Assembly: GCF_009733865.1 (NCBI RefSeq)
Contig: NZ_WOFB01000014.1
Coordinates: 123,320 to 187,319, forward strand
DNA length: 64,000 bases
Origin: Oceanobacillus salinisoli
Lineage (GTDB): Bacteria; Bacillota; Bacilli; Bacillales; Amphibacillaceae
Reading direction: 5' to 3'
The notes beneath the pieces were generated by a model that was not told the origin of the DNA, ran no database searches, and saw only the letters and a list, made by a program, of their open reading frames with translations. Below, one piece after another: positions 55,219-63,963 of the stretch. How positions within the stretch are numbered: the stretch's first letter is position 1; the number at the start of each line of letters is the position of its first letter. The translations under genes were made by a program, and so were the position numbers.

Positions 55219-55400
55219 AGTGCAAGCGCCCGTTTAGCGACCTACGAACTGCGCCTGGCCATTCCAGGTGGTCGGTGTTGCCGCGCAAAGAGGCGGTTTT
55301 AACCGAACAGTCTCCGCAGGAGATAAAGGAAACACGGCGACCCTGTTAACTTATCAAACGGTGGTGAAGGAAGTCTCGCTAGTCGCTTTGTCAGGTGCTT
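55219..55400 (+). repeat. Structured dispersed repeat, copy 3 (182 bp)
   Basis: Same element as 15788-16045 and 28600-28797, same orientation, more diverged (AGTGCAAGCGCCCG start, CTAGTCGCTTTGTCAGGTGC end) and about 15 bases shorter in the middle. The terminal complementarity is partly lost. Confidence 0.85.
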
Positions 55401-55407
55401 TATAATC

Positions 55408-55452
55408 TTACGGTCTAACATTAACAACTATATATTCTTTACCATCTTTCAT
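55408..55452 (-). pseudogene. 14-codon open frame with strong ribosome site, likely truncated gene
   Basis: AGGAGG lies 10 bases before ATG 55452, followed by MKDGKEYIVVNVRP and TAA. The frame ends 8 bases before the repeat copy, so insertion of the repeat or deletion may have removed the rest of a gene. A functional leader peptide is the alternative. The remaining gap to hisC holds only a terminator. Confidence 0.35.
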
Positions 55453-55604
55453 TAAATATCTCCCTCCTCATTTAGTTGAATTTTCAATTTGACTTGAAAA
55501 ACTCCCAATTTTATTCAATTATCTGCTCAAGATTGTTGAATGAGATGACTCGCATTTTTAAAACGACTTTTTGTCACTTAACACTGCGAAGAATGAAAAC
55601 AACA

Positions 55605-55642
55605 AAAAATCCCGAATAACTCTACTATAAGTTATTCAGGAT
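55605..55642 (-). terminator. Terminator of hisC
   Basis: On the minus strand ATCCTGAATAAC and GTTATTCGGGAT form a stem with one mismatch, followed by TTTTT. Confidence 0.88.
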
Positions 55643-55651
55643 CTCATACAT

Positions 55652-56752
55652 CTATTTACTTAATACTTCTTTTAAAACCTCAACGAAAAATTCATTTTCC
55701 TCTTTTGTTCCAATAGTTACACGCACGTATTCCGGCAATCCCCAAATCTTTCCGTAGCGTACAATCACACCTTTTGCTAGAAGATCGTTATATAATTTCT
55801 CGGCATCTGGACCAAGCTGAACGAGAATAAAGTTACTCGTTGTTTCCACGTAACTTAACCCTAATTCAGAAAATGCCTGATACAGTTCCTTTGCACCGGA
55901 AGTATTACTTTCTATAGATGCATTGACATGCTCATCATCGGCAATTGCGGCCTTTGCAGCAGCCTGTGCAAGACTGTTTACATTAAATGGTTCCTTTACT
56001 TTTAAAATGGTCTGTATGACGGTTTCTGGCGCTGCTCCAAATCCAACTCGGAGTCCCGCAAGACCGTAAACTTTCGAGAAAGTTTGCAATACCAATACAT
56101 TTTTATCAGCTCTTACATACTCCAATCCATCTGTGTAATCTTCCGCTGTAGCATAGTGACTGTATGCTCCATCGAATACAATAAGTACTCGCTTTGGAAC
56201 AGCAGCTACTAGTTCATCAAAGTCCGATTTTGATAAATAAGTACCCGTAGGATTGTTTGGTGAACAAATATAAAGCAATTTTGTTTTCTCTGTAATTGCA
56301 TCAAGGATTTTTTGTACATTGAATTGGAACCCTTCGTCAAATGGCACGGGAACTACCGTTGCTCCCATTAAATCTGCTCCAAAATCATATTCACTGAAGG
56401 ACGGGGAAGGAACGACAATCTCATCTCCTTCATCAAGAAAGGCTTCTGACATTAGCGTAATCAATTCATCTGCACCATTTGTTACAATTAGCTGTTCTTT
56501 CTTCACATCCAGTTTCCCAGCAATCGCCTCTTTTAAGGCAGCCGTATCAGCGTCCGGATAACGGTTCAGTTCAGTTAATCCAGCTGATATGGCTTCTATC
56601 CCTTTAGGTGACGGACCTAATGGATTCTCATTTGATGCTAGTTTGATAACTTTGTCTAAGCCCAATTCCTCCTGCAGTTCCCATATCGGTTTTCCTGGTG
56701 AATAAGGTTTAATTTTATCCAATACTTTCCGAGGTTTAATTTCTGTGGCCAT
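55652..56752 (-). CDS. hisC: Histidinol-phosphate / aromatic aminotransferase
   Basis: A 366-residue fold-type I PLP aminotransferase. HisC landmarks are KLASNENPLGPSPK near the N terminus, LLYICSPNNPTGTYL near 160, the PLP lysine in TFSKVYGLAGLRVGFG near 220, and RVTIGTKEEN at the C terminus. It converts imidazole acetol phosphate to histidinol phosphate; in Bacillus the same enzyme serves Tyr and Phe synthesis. Not part of a his or aro operon here. Start ATG 56752 is 7 bases after AAAGGATG; ATG 56761 lies too close to it. Confidence 0.93.
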   Translation of the reverse strand: MATEIKPRKVLDKIKPYSPGKPIWELQEELGLDKVIKLASNENPLGPSPKGIEAISAGLTELNRYPDADTAALKEAIAGKLDVKKEQLIVTNGADELITLMSEAFLDEGDEIVVPSPSFSEYDFGADLMGATVVPVPFDEGFQFNVQKILDAITEKTKLLYICSPNNPTGTYLSKSDFDELVAAVPKRVLIVFDGAYSHYATAEDYTDGLEYVRADKNVLVLQTFSKVYGLAGLRVGFGAAPETVIQTILKVKEPFNVNSLAQAAAKAAIADDEHVNASIESNTSGAKELYQAFSELGLSYVETTSNFILVQLGPDAEKLYNDLLAKGVIVRYGKIWGLPEYVRVTIGTKEENEFFVEVLKEVLSK

Positions 56753-56860
56753 ACGTAACATCCTTTCTTCGTCATCAATACTATGTAATTTATTAGACTT
56801 CTTTATAATTTTCTCTCTATTATATACTATAAATTTTTAATATGATAGGTAAAATGGCTT

Positions 56861-57277
56861 TTACTGTAAATCTTCCAATGCAAAGATTCCATGTTTTTCA
56901 AAATCATGAAGTAGTTCTAAATGTAATAACTCTCTTATAACATCCTTTGTTGCCCAGCAAACATCCGTATGCTCTTCGGATAATTGTATAACATCACTAT
57001 TTGCTCTGCATAGATATTGTAAGAAAACAAGCTGCCGGTTGGGGTCATCATTGATGGTGGATGCATAGAGGATTTTATCCGGTTTTACGACTAAACCTGT
57101 TTCTTCTTCTATTTCTCTTACAAGAGTTTCCTCTAAATCTTCGCCAACCTTCAATTTCCCACCTGGCAGCTCCCAATTTCCACCACCGATTTTATTATGC
57201 ATTGCCCGTTTCACAAGCAATACCTTTCCATCATAAATAACGAAGCCTTTTACAACGACAATCAGTTTCTTTTCCAT
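56861..57277 (-). CDS. Nudix hydrolase
   Basis: A 138-residue Nudix protein with a perfect box GGKLKVGEDLEETLVREIEEETGL (G-x5-E-x7-REUxEExGU, about residues 38-60). Substrates of this small-Nudix type are nucleotides or other diphosphates. The start is unsure: ATG 57277 (AGGTTG upstream) gives the usual length; ATG 57301 has no ribosome site. Unlinked to a pathway gene. Confidence 0.85.
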   Translation of the reverse strand: MEKKLIVVVKGFVIYDGKVLLVKRAMHNKIGGGNWELPGGKLKVGEDLEETLVREIEEETGLVVKPDKILYASTINDDPNRQLVFLQYLCRANSDVIQLSEEHTDVCWATKDVIRELLHLELLHDFEKHGIFALEDLQ

Positions 57278-57332
57278 TGTTTGCACAACCTGCCTGTCCA
57301 TATTATTTCGATTCAGGAACGGAATAAATCCT

Positions 57333-57626
57333 TTAATCCTTTTCTATTAACTCCAGCTTAAACTCACCTACATTATTCGCTTCATATAAATTCGTGATCG
57401 AAGTAGAATAATGGTAGATAGTCGCTTGAAATGCAAGTTCCTCTACTGGCACTTCGACACGAAAATCATTTTTGTAAAGTAAGGTTGTAACCTCATGATA
57501 ATCCTCACTTTTTACGTAAAACTGAAAGGAAATCTTTATCCGGTTTTTCCCATCTGTACGAATCGTATCTTTATGAAAATCTTCCACTTCAAAAACTTTA
57601 TCTTCTATAATGACTTGAATGGGCAT
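57333..57626 (-). CDS. DUF3219 (YkvR-like) protein
   Basis: A 97-residue protein. The pattern SFQFYVKSEDYHEVTTLLYKNDFRVEVPVEELAF followed by YSTSITNLYE and EFKLELIE matches B. subtilis YkvR, a small protein of unknown function with a solved beta-sandwich-like fold family. RBS GGAAAGG. It lies 31 bases before the Nudix gene on the same strand, so the two may be cotranscribed. Confidence 0.8.
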   Translation of the reverse strand: MPIQVIIEDKVFEVEDFHKDTIRTDGKNRIKISFQFYVKSEDYHEVTTLLYKNDFRVEVPVEELAFQATIYHYSTSITNLYEANNVGEFKLELIEKD

Positions 57627-57826
57627 ATTAAACTTCCTTTCCTTATTGTGTACCTTATAGTAATTTTACCGTTTGCTAGCAGAAATTACGAATAAAAGAG
57701 CCAGTGACTTATAGTTTCCTCATCATTCCTTTATTTTTTGCCCTAGATAAAGCTTTCCCATTATTCCTTCCTTTACCATGGATATCGTGAATAAAACTAT
57801 CGGGTTTTAGACAAACAACACGATAC

Positions 57827-57859
57827 AAAAAAGATGCCTAAAATCAAGACATCTTTTTT
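57827..57859 (-). terminator. Terminator of the GNAT gene
   Basis: AAAAAAGATG and CATCTTTTTT form a 10-bp stem with A/T runs on both sides. Confidence 0.88.
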
Positions 57860-57900
57860 CGGTTCTCTAAAAACTGTACAATCTAAGGAAGTGGTCCTAA

Positions 57901-58404
57901 CTAGTCTGCCCCAACTACCTTGCTTCTCCGCTCCATCAATACCACATCACGCCATATGTCATCTAATTTTCCAAGGCGTTCCCGAACACCTACCTCGCGA
58001 AATCCGAAACGCTTATGCAACTTAATACTTGCTTCATTTTCAGGAAATATCCCTGCCTGCAATGTCCAGAACCCGTACTCTTCACTGGCTTCAATCAATT
58101 TATCTAAGAGCTTTGTCCCAATCCCTTTTCCCGCACTAGCTGAACTAAGATAAATACTTAGCTCCGCCACACCATAAAATGCATCTTTAGTAGAGATTGG
58201 CAATAATGCGGCCCAGCCAATAACCTTCTCTCCATCCCGCACAACGAGTCTGCACTCCTGCAAATACTTTTTATTCCATTCCTCTCTTGTTGGTGCAGTC
58301 GTATCAAAGGTCGCATTTCTCGTTTGAATTCCTTCGATATAAATATCGCGTACATCTTCCCAATCTGCTTCTTTCATTCTATCAAATACGATTGTTTCAC
58401 TCAT
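57901..58404 (-). CDS. GNAT acetyltransferase, phosphinothricin-acetyltransferase-like
   Basis: A 167-residue N-acetyltransferase. The start (FDRMKEADWEDVRDIYIEGIQTRNATFDT) and the CoA loop SAGKGIGTKLLDKLIE (Q/RxxGxG/A type) and FGFREVGVRERLGKLDDIWRDVVLMER are typical for the Pat/YwnH/MddA group, which acetylates phosphinothricin, methionine sulfoximine or methionine sulfone. ATG 58404 is preferred to ATG 58413. Single gene. Confidence 0.88.
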   Translation of the reverse strand: MSETIVFDRMKEADWEDVRDIYIEGIQTRNATFDTTAPTREEWNKKYLQECRLVVRDGEKVIGWAALLPISTKDAFYGVAELSIYLSSASAGKGIGTKLLDKLIEASEEYGFWTLQAGIFPENEASIKLHKRFGFREVGVRERLGKLDDIWRDVVLMERRSKVVGAD

Positions 58405-58418
58405 TCTGATCACCCGTC

Positions 58419-58771
58419 TTATTTATTATCAATCCAAAATCTCCGTTTAACAGTCCCATGTTCATCAATGAACGATCGATCCTCTTTACCATTATTGTTT
58501 AAAATAACCTTGGCAGAACCAATATTATCTTCATCACATGTTACTAATACACGATCAATATGTAATTCTTTGCATTTTTTTAATGCTAAAGCTAGCATTC
58601 ATTTAACTCATGACGAATATTTACCATCCCTACAATTCGGTGTTCGTCATTTATTAAAAAATAATCAGAGTACGGCACCCAGTTCCCATCTCCTTTTTGG
58701 CGATTCGCTAAAGTATTTATATACTCCAGGTGTTCCCCTTCCCACTCTATCGATGGCTTTACCAACCGCAT
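58419..58771 (-). pseudogene. GNAT acetyltransferase with internal deletions
   Basis: The first part reads MRLVKPSIEWEGEHLEYINT, then NWVPYSDYFLINDEHRIVGM and NIRHELNE, and stops (TAG). The usual middle block with the CoA loop is missing. The C-terminal block LALKKCKELHIDRVLVTCDE through GTVKRRFWIDNK, ending at 58419-58421, lies in another frame directly after. About 25-30 residues around the acetyl-CoA site and some near residue 25 have been lost, so the product cannot be active. The parent is the common Bacillus GNAT of about 170 residues. Confidence 0.8.
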
Positions 58772-58915
58772 TCCTATCACCCATTTTTAATGAATAATCA
58801 TTATTTTAAAATTAATCATACTCAAAAATCGCACATTTGAAAAGGATTTTTTTCTTCATAGAAAAATGCTAAGATAAGAATAACCATTTAGAAACGTATT
58901 TAGGAGCAGAGGATT

Positions 58916-59365
58916 ATGAAAATTTATGTGGATGCAGATGCTTGTCCAGTAAAAGATATTATTATTACAGAAGGAACAAAGGCTGGTATTCCAGTTATTC
59001 TTGTCACCAGTTTTTCCCACTATTCGAATGAACAGCAGCCTAATGGCGTGGAAACCATCTATGTGGACGCAGGAGCAGATGCTGCAGATTACCGGATTAT
59101 GAAACTCGCTAAAAAAGGTGATATGGTTGTCACTCAAGATTATGGACTCGCATCCCTCGGGCTGGCGAAAGGATGCCAGGTGGTTCATCATAAAGGATTT
59201 ATCTATAACAACGAGAACATCGATCACCTTCTGCAAACGCGATATTTAAGTGCAATGGCCCGAAAAAGTGGTAAACGTACAAAGGGGCCAAAGCCGTTTA
59301 CAGAAGAAGACCGTTTGAAATTTAAAGAGCTTTTTATCGATATTTTACAGCAGGTTAATCAATAA
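58916..59365 (+). CDS. YaiI/YqxD family protein (DUF188)
   Basis: A 149-residue protein of the PIN-like DUF188 family. The opening [11 protein letters not shown] with acidic residues, the middle [29 protein letters not shown] and the [13 protein letters not shown] tail are the family signatures. Possibly a nuclease of RNA metabolism; function unproven. ATG after AGGAGCAGAGG. It converges with and overlaps by 7 bases the end of the next gene. Confidence 0.92.
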   Translation: MKIYVDADACPVKDIIITEGTKAGIPVILVTSFSHYSNEQQPNGVETIYVDAGADAADYRIMKLAKKGDMVVTQDYGLASLGLAKGCQVVHHKGFIYNNENIDHLLQTRYLSAMARKSGKRTKGPKPFTEEDRLKFKELFIDILQQVNQ

Positions 59366-59946
59366 GGGGATATTCCTTCCTCCTCATTCATATTTTCATT
59401 TTCTAATTTTTTAAATCGATTTAGTAATACTAAAAACATGATGTCCAGTATCAATGCCGTAATAGCCGCTAAAAAAGGAACAGCTGTCCAATTATCTATA
59501 GGTACATTCATAGAAAATGGCCCCAATATTTGAACCGCAATCATTGTAATCATGTAAATTTTAAGAAACTTGGCAGTCCAATCCTGTAAGTCATCTACAC
59601 CTTGTTTTGTCGCTATTTCCAATAAAATTTGGAACACATAAAATACAACAATAATCTTTAACACAGCCATTATTGTAGTATAGAACTGTGCAAGTGATAG
59701 CACTTCTATCATTCGATTAATTTCATTTTGCGAAATAAACATACTTGGAATTGAAAGAAAACAAAGGGTAATCGCCCAATTGCTGGCTTTTTTTCCAACT
59801 GGATAATCCTTCATCAGCATGGAAATACCAGAATAAATTAAATAATAGCCTACTGGATCAGGAAGGATATCGATAAACAGAAAATGGATTTCAACTAAAA
59901 CGAGCAAGAATCCCCAAAATATTTTCCCAAATGCCTCTCTTATCAT
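59359..59946 (-). CDS. Membrane protein of unknown function (five to six helices)
   Basis: A 195-residue membrane protein with helices at about 8-26, 32-46, 58-72, 90-112, 128-148 and 158-178. The segment [28 protein letters not shown] is a feature I have seen in small Bacillus membrane proteins without function. The start overlaps the stop of the upstream gene (TAATG), so it is translationally coupled to it. Confidence 0.78.
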   Translation of the reverse strand: MIREAFGKIFWGFLLVLVEIHFLFIDILPDPVGYYLIYSGISMLMKDYPVGKKASNWAITLCFLSIPSMFISQNEINRMIEVLSLAQFYTTIMAVLKIIVVFYVFQILLEIATKQGVDDLQDWTAKFLKIYMITMIAVQILGPFSMNVPIDNWTAVPFLAAITALILDIMFLVLLNRFKKLENENMNEEEGISPY

Positions 59947-60890
59947 TATATCCCTCCATTTTCCTTCTCAGCTATCCATTCATTGACTACTTTTTGATCC
60001 AAATATGGTTGATGATGGATATTTACCGGATAAACAAATTCCTTACCAGTGTCAGATATTCCTTTAAGCTCTACAGTAAAATCATAATAACTCATTTGGT
60101 CTGGATTATATTGTTTAAGGAAGTAAAGCCAATTTCCATCTTCCAAATCCAGTGGGAAAATATGATCTTCCACATCCACTCCAGGAAGTTCATCCCATTC
60201 TTCATCCATCGTATCGCGAAGCCAGTCTTGACGATTCATTGCCTGTCGGACTTCTTCTTCATTACCTAAACTATCGGTATAAATTTTCATGGCTATATCC
60301 TTAGAAGCTTGATTAGAAAAAAGAATGTTTATCTCTGCAATGGTTAACGACTCTGTAGCTACTATTGCATCTTTTTCCCGATGATTACCGCCACTGCTTG
60401 AACGAAATTGAAGCCCATCATAGTGCCCTCTGTTTGCTTTTGAAATCATGACTTCCCCAATGTTCGTATCAACCAATTGGCCATTGGAAAAATGTACCGT
60501 CATATTCTCAAAAGTCCAAGGTTTCCCTTCCTCAACTGGAATCATATCTTTTCGCAATATAATCTTAACTGGAACTAAATAATAATGACTAAACTCCTGA
60601 TGATATTGAATCTGAGGCTGGTCATTATTCCATCCAAAAACTTGCTGATTTGATTCAGGATAAGCCTCTATCCCATCCATTTGTACATAATTAACAATTG
60701 CTGGGTCTTCTTTATTCGTTACATAATAAAACTGCAGAAATACTTCATCCTGCTGTTCATGCAGTTCATGGGATATGTAATGTTCTAAGAATAGTGGCTC
60801 ATCCAATTGTTTTGATTGAAAATAGATGTAGTTTCCTATTACACTTATAAAAATAAGAATAATTCCTATCCATACATATTTCTCCCTCAA
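59946..60890 (-). CDS. Membrane-anchored extracytoplasmic protein, unknown
   Basis: A 314-residue protein with one N-terminal membrane segment (residues 6-24), then an exported region without further helices. It contains IRMIPVEEG-like beta-rich segments and the acidic stretch DTMDEEWDELPGVDVEDHI. No family recognised. It is cotranscribed with the membrane protein that follows (one-base overlap). The pair may form an anchored complex. Confidence 0.75.
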   Translation of the reverse strand: MREKYVWIGIILIFISVIGNYIYFQSKQLDEPLFLEHYISHELHEQQDEVFLQFYYVTNKEDPAIVNYVQMDGIEAYPESNQQVFGWNNDQPQIQYHQEFSHYYLVPVKIILRKDMIPVEEGKPWTFENMTVHFSNGQLVDTNIGEVMISKANRGHYDGLQFRSSSGGNHREKDAIVATESLTIAEINILFSNQASKDIAMKIYTDSLGNEEEVRQAMNRQDWLRDTMDEEWDELPGVDVEDHIFPLDLEDGNWLYFLKQYNPDQMSYYDFTVELKGISDTGKEFVYPVNIHHQPYLDQKVVNEWIAEKENGGI

Positions 60891-60936
60891 ATTATCCCCC
60901 CTATATAACTAGCATTCTACCAAAGATTTACACAGG

Positions 60937-60973
60937 AAAATACCCTTGAACACGACTTCTTCAAGGGTATTTT
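60937..60973 (-). terminator. Terminator between SleL-like gene and the unknown pair
   Basis: AAAATACCCTTGAA (60937-60950) and TTCAAGGGTATTTT (60960-60973) form a perfect 14-bp stem; T-runs on both strands allow bidirectional use. Confidence 0.92.
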
Positions 60974-60977
60974 TTTC

Positions 60978-62390
60978 TCATCTTTTCCTAATTGTAAAAT
61001 TGCTCTGCAATACTGGCCAGTTCTGTGGAAACGGATTACCGAGCACCCAGTAACTAATTCCCCTTAATCCGTATTCTTTAACCGCATCATATTTTGCTTG
61101 CATGCTCCGTGCATCTTCAAACCAAACTTCGTGTTCTTGCCCTGTTTCATCAACATAACGGAAAAATGGGGATTGATACGTTTGATCATATTGGATGGCA
61201 ACCCCATAACGAACAGCAAGTCGGACAGCTTCTTGTGGGCTAACAGTTCGGGCTAATGTTCCTTCTTGCCAAGGAATTCGCCAGTCTCTCCCATACAGTG
61301 GTGCCCCCATCATGATTTTCTCAGGCGGAATGGCTGTAACAGCATAATCCAGCACCCTCCGAACCTCATTTATTGGGGCAATTGCCCACGGCTCACCACC
61401 AGCCCAACCCCACTCATAGGTCATTAGTACAACAAAATCTACTATCTCTCCATGCGCCTCATAGTCATGTGCTTCATAGAGCAGTCCCTGTTGATTTGCA
61501 CTAATTTTAGGAGCGACAGCCGTGGAAACGTGGTAACCCTCTGGATGCAGTCTGGAAACAACCCTTCTGAGAAAAGAATTATAGTTTTCCCGGTCCTCTG
61601 GGTAGACATATTCAAAATCAATGTTCAACCCCGCAAAATTCTTTTCCCTCATGGTCTCTAAAATGTTCGTTATTAACGTTTCCTGCAAACTTGGATTTCT
61701 TAGAATGGCCGCTGCTAAATCTGAATCAAACCGGTTATTTGCAAAATTTGTTAATGCCATCAATGGTTCCACATTTTGTGCACGTGCCGCATTCAGTACT
61801 GGAACATCCTGAAGATCGGTAATCGTTCCATCTTCCCTAATCCCGTACGTAAAAGAAGATAAGTACGTTAAATACCGACCTAACATTAGCACTTCCTGTC
61901 TTCCCTGTTCATCAAACCTTGTTGTATAGGCATTTACTTCTGTCACAGGCTTTCCTGTAGTTGGTATACGTAACACTTGACCTGGTGTGATAAAGGACGG
62001 GTCTGGTAACTCATTCATTTGCAGAAGCTGATTGACGGTTATACCATATTGACTGGCAATGGACCAGAGTGTTTGACCTGTCTGAATGACATGGGAAAAG
62101 TATGGCATTTCCAGCATTTGACCGACATAAATCAACGAAGGATTTGTAATATTATTGGCGCTTGCAAGATCTTGAGGTGACACCCCATAGGCTTGAGCGA
62201 TTCCCCATAAATTGTCCCCAGGCTGAATGACATACTCACGATTAATTTCCGGAATCACGAGTGCCTGGCCTACTACAAGTACATCCGGGTTCTCTAATTG
62301 ATTCACTAAAATCATTTGATTAATATCCGAACCATACACCTGTGCAATCCGCCACAATGACTCTCCACTTTGCACAACATGAATTTGCAT
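60978..62390 (-). CDS. sleL: SleL/YaaH-like LysM and GH18 spore cortex hydrolase
   Basis: A 470-residue protein without signal peptide: three LysM domains (about 2-47, 51-96, 97-143) and a GH18 domain with the catalytic GLNIDFEYV (family DxxDxxE with Asn at the first position) and DFVVLMTYEWGW. B. subtilis YaaH (SleL) has two LysM and acts as N-acetylglucosaminidase on germinating cortex. One LysM more is found here. The longer cousin at 31.7 kb shares LysM and GH18 parts. RBS GGGGGAGAA. Confidence 0.88.
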   Translation of the reverse strand: MQIHVVQSGESLWRIAQVYGSDINQMILVNQLENPDVLVVGQALVIPEINREYVIQPGDNLWGIAQAYGVSPQDLASANNITNPSLIYVGQMLEMPYFSHVIQTGQTLWSIASQYGITVNQLLQMNELPDPSFITPGQVLRIPTTGKPVTEVNAYTTRFDEQGRQEVLMLGRYLTYLSSFTYGIREDGTITDLQDVPVLNAARAQNVEPLMALTNFANNRFDSDLAAAILRNPSLQETLITNILETMREKNFAGLNIDFEYVYPEDRENYNSFLRRVVSRLHPEGYHVSTAVAPKISANQQGLLYEAHDYEAHGEIVDFVVLMTYEWGWAGGEPWAIAPINEVRRVLDYAVTAIPPEKIMMGAPLYGRDWRIPWQEGTLARTVSPQEAVRLAVRYGVAIQYDQTYQSPFFRYVDETGQEHEVWFEDARSMQAKYDAVKEYGLRGISYWVLGNPFPQNWPVLQSNFTIRKR

Positions 62391-62460
62391 ATATTCTCCC
62401 CCATTATGAATAGCTACATATCACATTATTCAAACAAACGTTTGTCCTATTACCACGAAA

Positions 62461-62488
62461 AAAATCTGATGCTTATACATCAGATTTT
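62461..62488 (-). terminator. Terminator of the P450 gene
   Basis: AAAATCTGATG and CATCAGATTTT form an 11-bp stem, with a T-run on the minus strand; it overlaps the P450 stop codon. Confidence 0.88.
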
Positions 62489-63742
62489 CTTTATACGCTT
62501 CATGATGATTCTGCTTTTCGGTAAACTTGGCATTCGACTCATACTATAGTCTAAATCCTGTTCAGGCACTTCATACTCCATATGATTCATAAGCATATCT
62601 AAACTTGCTTTCATTACTTCTATTGTTAACCATTCTCCAGGGCATCGATGTCCTAGTTTATACTCTCCTCCACCTTGTGGAATAAAATCAAATGGATTAT
62701 TTTCTCTATCCTGAAAATGTTCCGGATAAAACTGATTTGGTTTTTCCCATAAGTCAGGATGATGATTAGTTCCATAAATATCTAATAGTACAAGATTTCC
62801 TTTTTTAAAATCATGGCCTTTCCAAAGAAAATCCTTACGTGCCCTAGCAGCTGCAAACGGAAAAAATGGATAATACCGGCGAACTTCCTGTACAAACATC
62901 TCATAGTATGTTTCACCGTTTTCCTGTTTTAATTTTATTTTTTCACTCGGATGTTCAAATACCGCCAAAGCAGTAAATACAATGTACACTGCTATAGCAA
63001 CGGTGGGACGCAAAATGTTAAGAACCTCTACTGCGGCAACCTGTGAATCCAATACATTTCCATTCGTATCGCGGTACCAGGCTATTTGATGCATTGCGGT
63101 TTCCTCTGGTATCTCTAATTTCCCACTTCTAAACTCTTCTATCATATTTTTGAGCCACTGCTCTAGAGCATTTCTCCCTTGTCTTCCTTTCCAATGCCTT
63201 GGTCCAACTGCCGCAGCAGCATCAAACATAGCCTCTAATTGACTAGCACGTAAGTTTAAATCATTTTCCGGTAAGAAAACACCAGCCCATCTGCAAACAG
63301 CAGCAGTTAACACTTTTGTAACTTCCGAATATAAAACGATTTGCTCCTTGCTTTCCCATTGTTCAATGGCTGAACTCCATTCTTCCTTGAAAATATCCAC
63401 TATTTCCTGCAAACGATCCTCCGTCATGAGGGACATAAATAATGCTTTTCGATGCTTATGATTCACATCATCCATCGTTTGAATCGCCTTTTCACCAAAT
63501 AAAGTTTGTCTCACCCTTTTTGGTGCTGCACCTTTTCGCATAATTTTTGTTTCATCATAAAACAGTTTTGCAGCCTCCTCACCAGCAATGCAGACCGCTT
63601 TCTGAGCCCCTAATAAACGTGTTTCAAACATATCTCTTCCAAACCGTCTACGTCTATTAGTTATGTATAAATATCCCTCCATCATCATCGATAAACTATT
63701 GTCTATTCCCCTATCTATTGGAATTTGTTCTCTGTACGGCAT
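62480..63742 (-). CDS. Cytochrome P450, CYP152-type fatty acid peroxygenase
   Basis: A 420-residue soluble P450. The heme thiolate loop is KLGHRCPGEWLTIE (Cys near 361). The I-helix has NILRPTVAIAVYIV, with the Arg-Pro that replaces the usual acid-alcohol pair in CYP152 enzymes and binds the fatty-acid carboxylate. The ExxR is EVRRYYPFFPFAAARA. CYP152 enzymes (P450BSbeta/YbdT, P450SPalpha, OleT) use hydrogen peroxide to hydroxylate or decarboxylate fatty acids, without redox partners. The gene stands alone next to the rRNA operon. Confidence 0.92.
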   Translation of the reverse strand: MPYREQIPIDRGIDNSLSMMMEGYLYITNRRRRFGRDMFETRLLGAQKAVCIAGEEAAKLFYDETKIMRKGAAPKRVRQTLFGEKAIQTMDDVNHKHRKALFMSLMTEDRLQEIVDIFKEEWSSAIEQWESKEQIVLYSEVTKVLTAAVCRWAGVFLPENDLNLRASQLEAMFDAAAAVGPRHWKGRQGRNALEQWLKNMIEEFRSGKLEIPEETAMHQIAWYRDTNGNVLDSQVAAVEVLNILRPTVAIAVYIVFTALAVFEHPSEKIKLKQENGETYYEMFVQEVRRYYPFFPFAAARARKDFLWKGHDFKKGNLVLLDIYGTNHHPDLWEKPNQFYPEHFQDRENNPFDFIPQGGGEYKLGHRCPGEWLTIEVMKASLDMLMNHMEYEVPEQDLDYSMSRMPSLPKSRIIMKRIKKI

Positions 63743-63917
63743 CTGTTACCTCACCTCATCTATTTTATTATCTTTTATGTTTCGTATCCTGAGGCCTTCG
63801 TATTCATTATTGAATAAAACAGTTATATTTTTTGGATTTCTGCTTAAACAGGTTCAGCAGTTACAGAAGAGAAACTACAAGCGCAATCTAATCTTTTTAT
63901 TTATGAGCGGTTCTAAA

Positions 63918-63957
63918 AAAAATACAGGATACGAACAAAGTCGTATCCTGTATTTTT
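63918..63957 (-). terminator. rRNA operon terminator
   Basis: AAAAATACAGGATACGA and TCGTATCCTGTATTTTT form a perfect 17-bp stem 7 bases beyond the 5S rRNA end. Confidence 0.95.
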
Positions 63958-63963
63958 CAGTTT

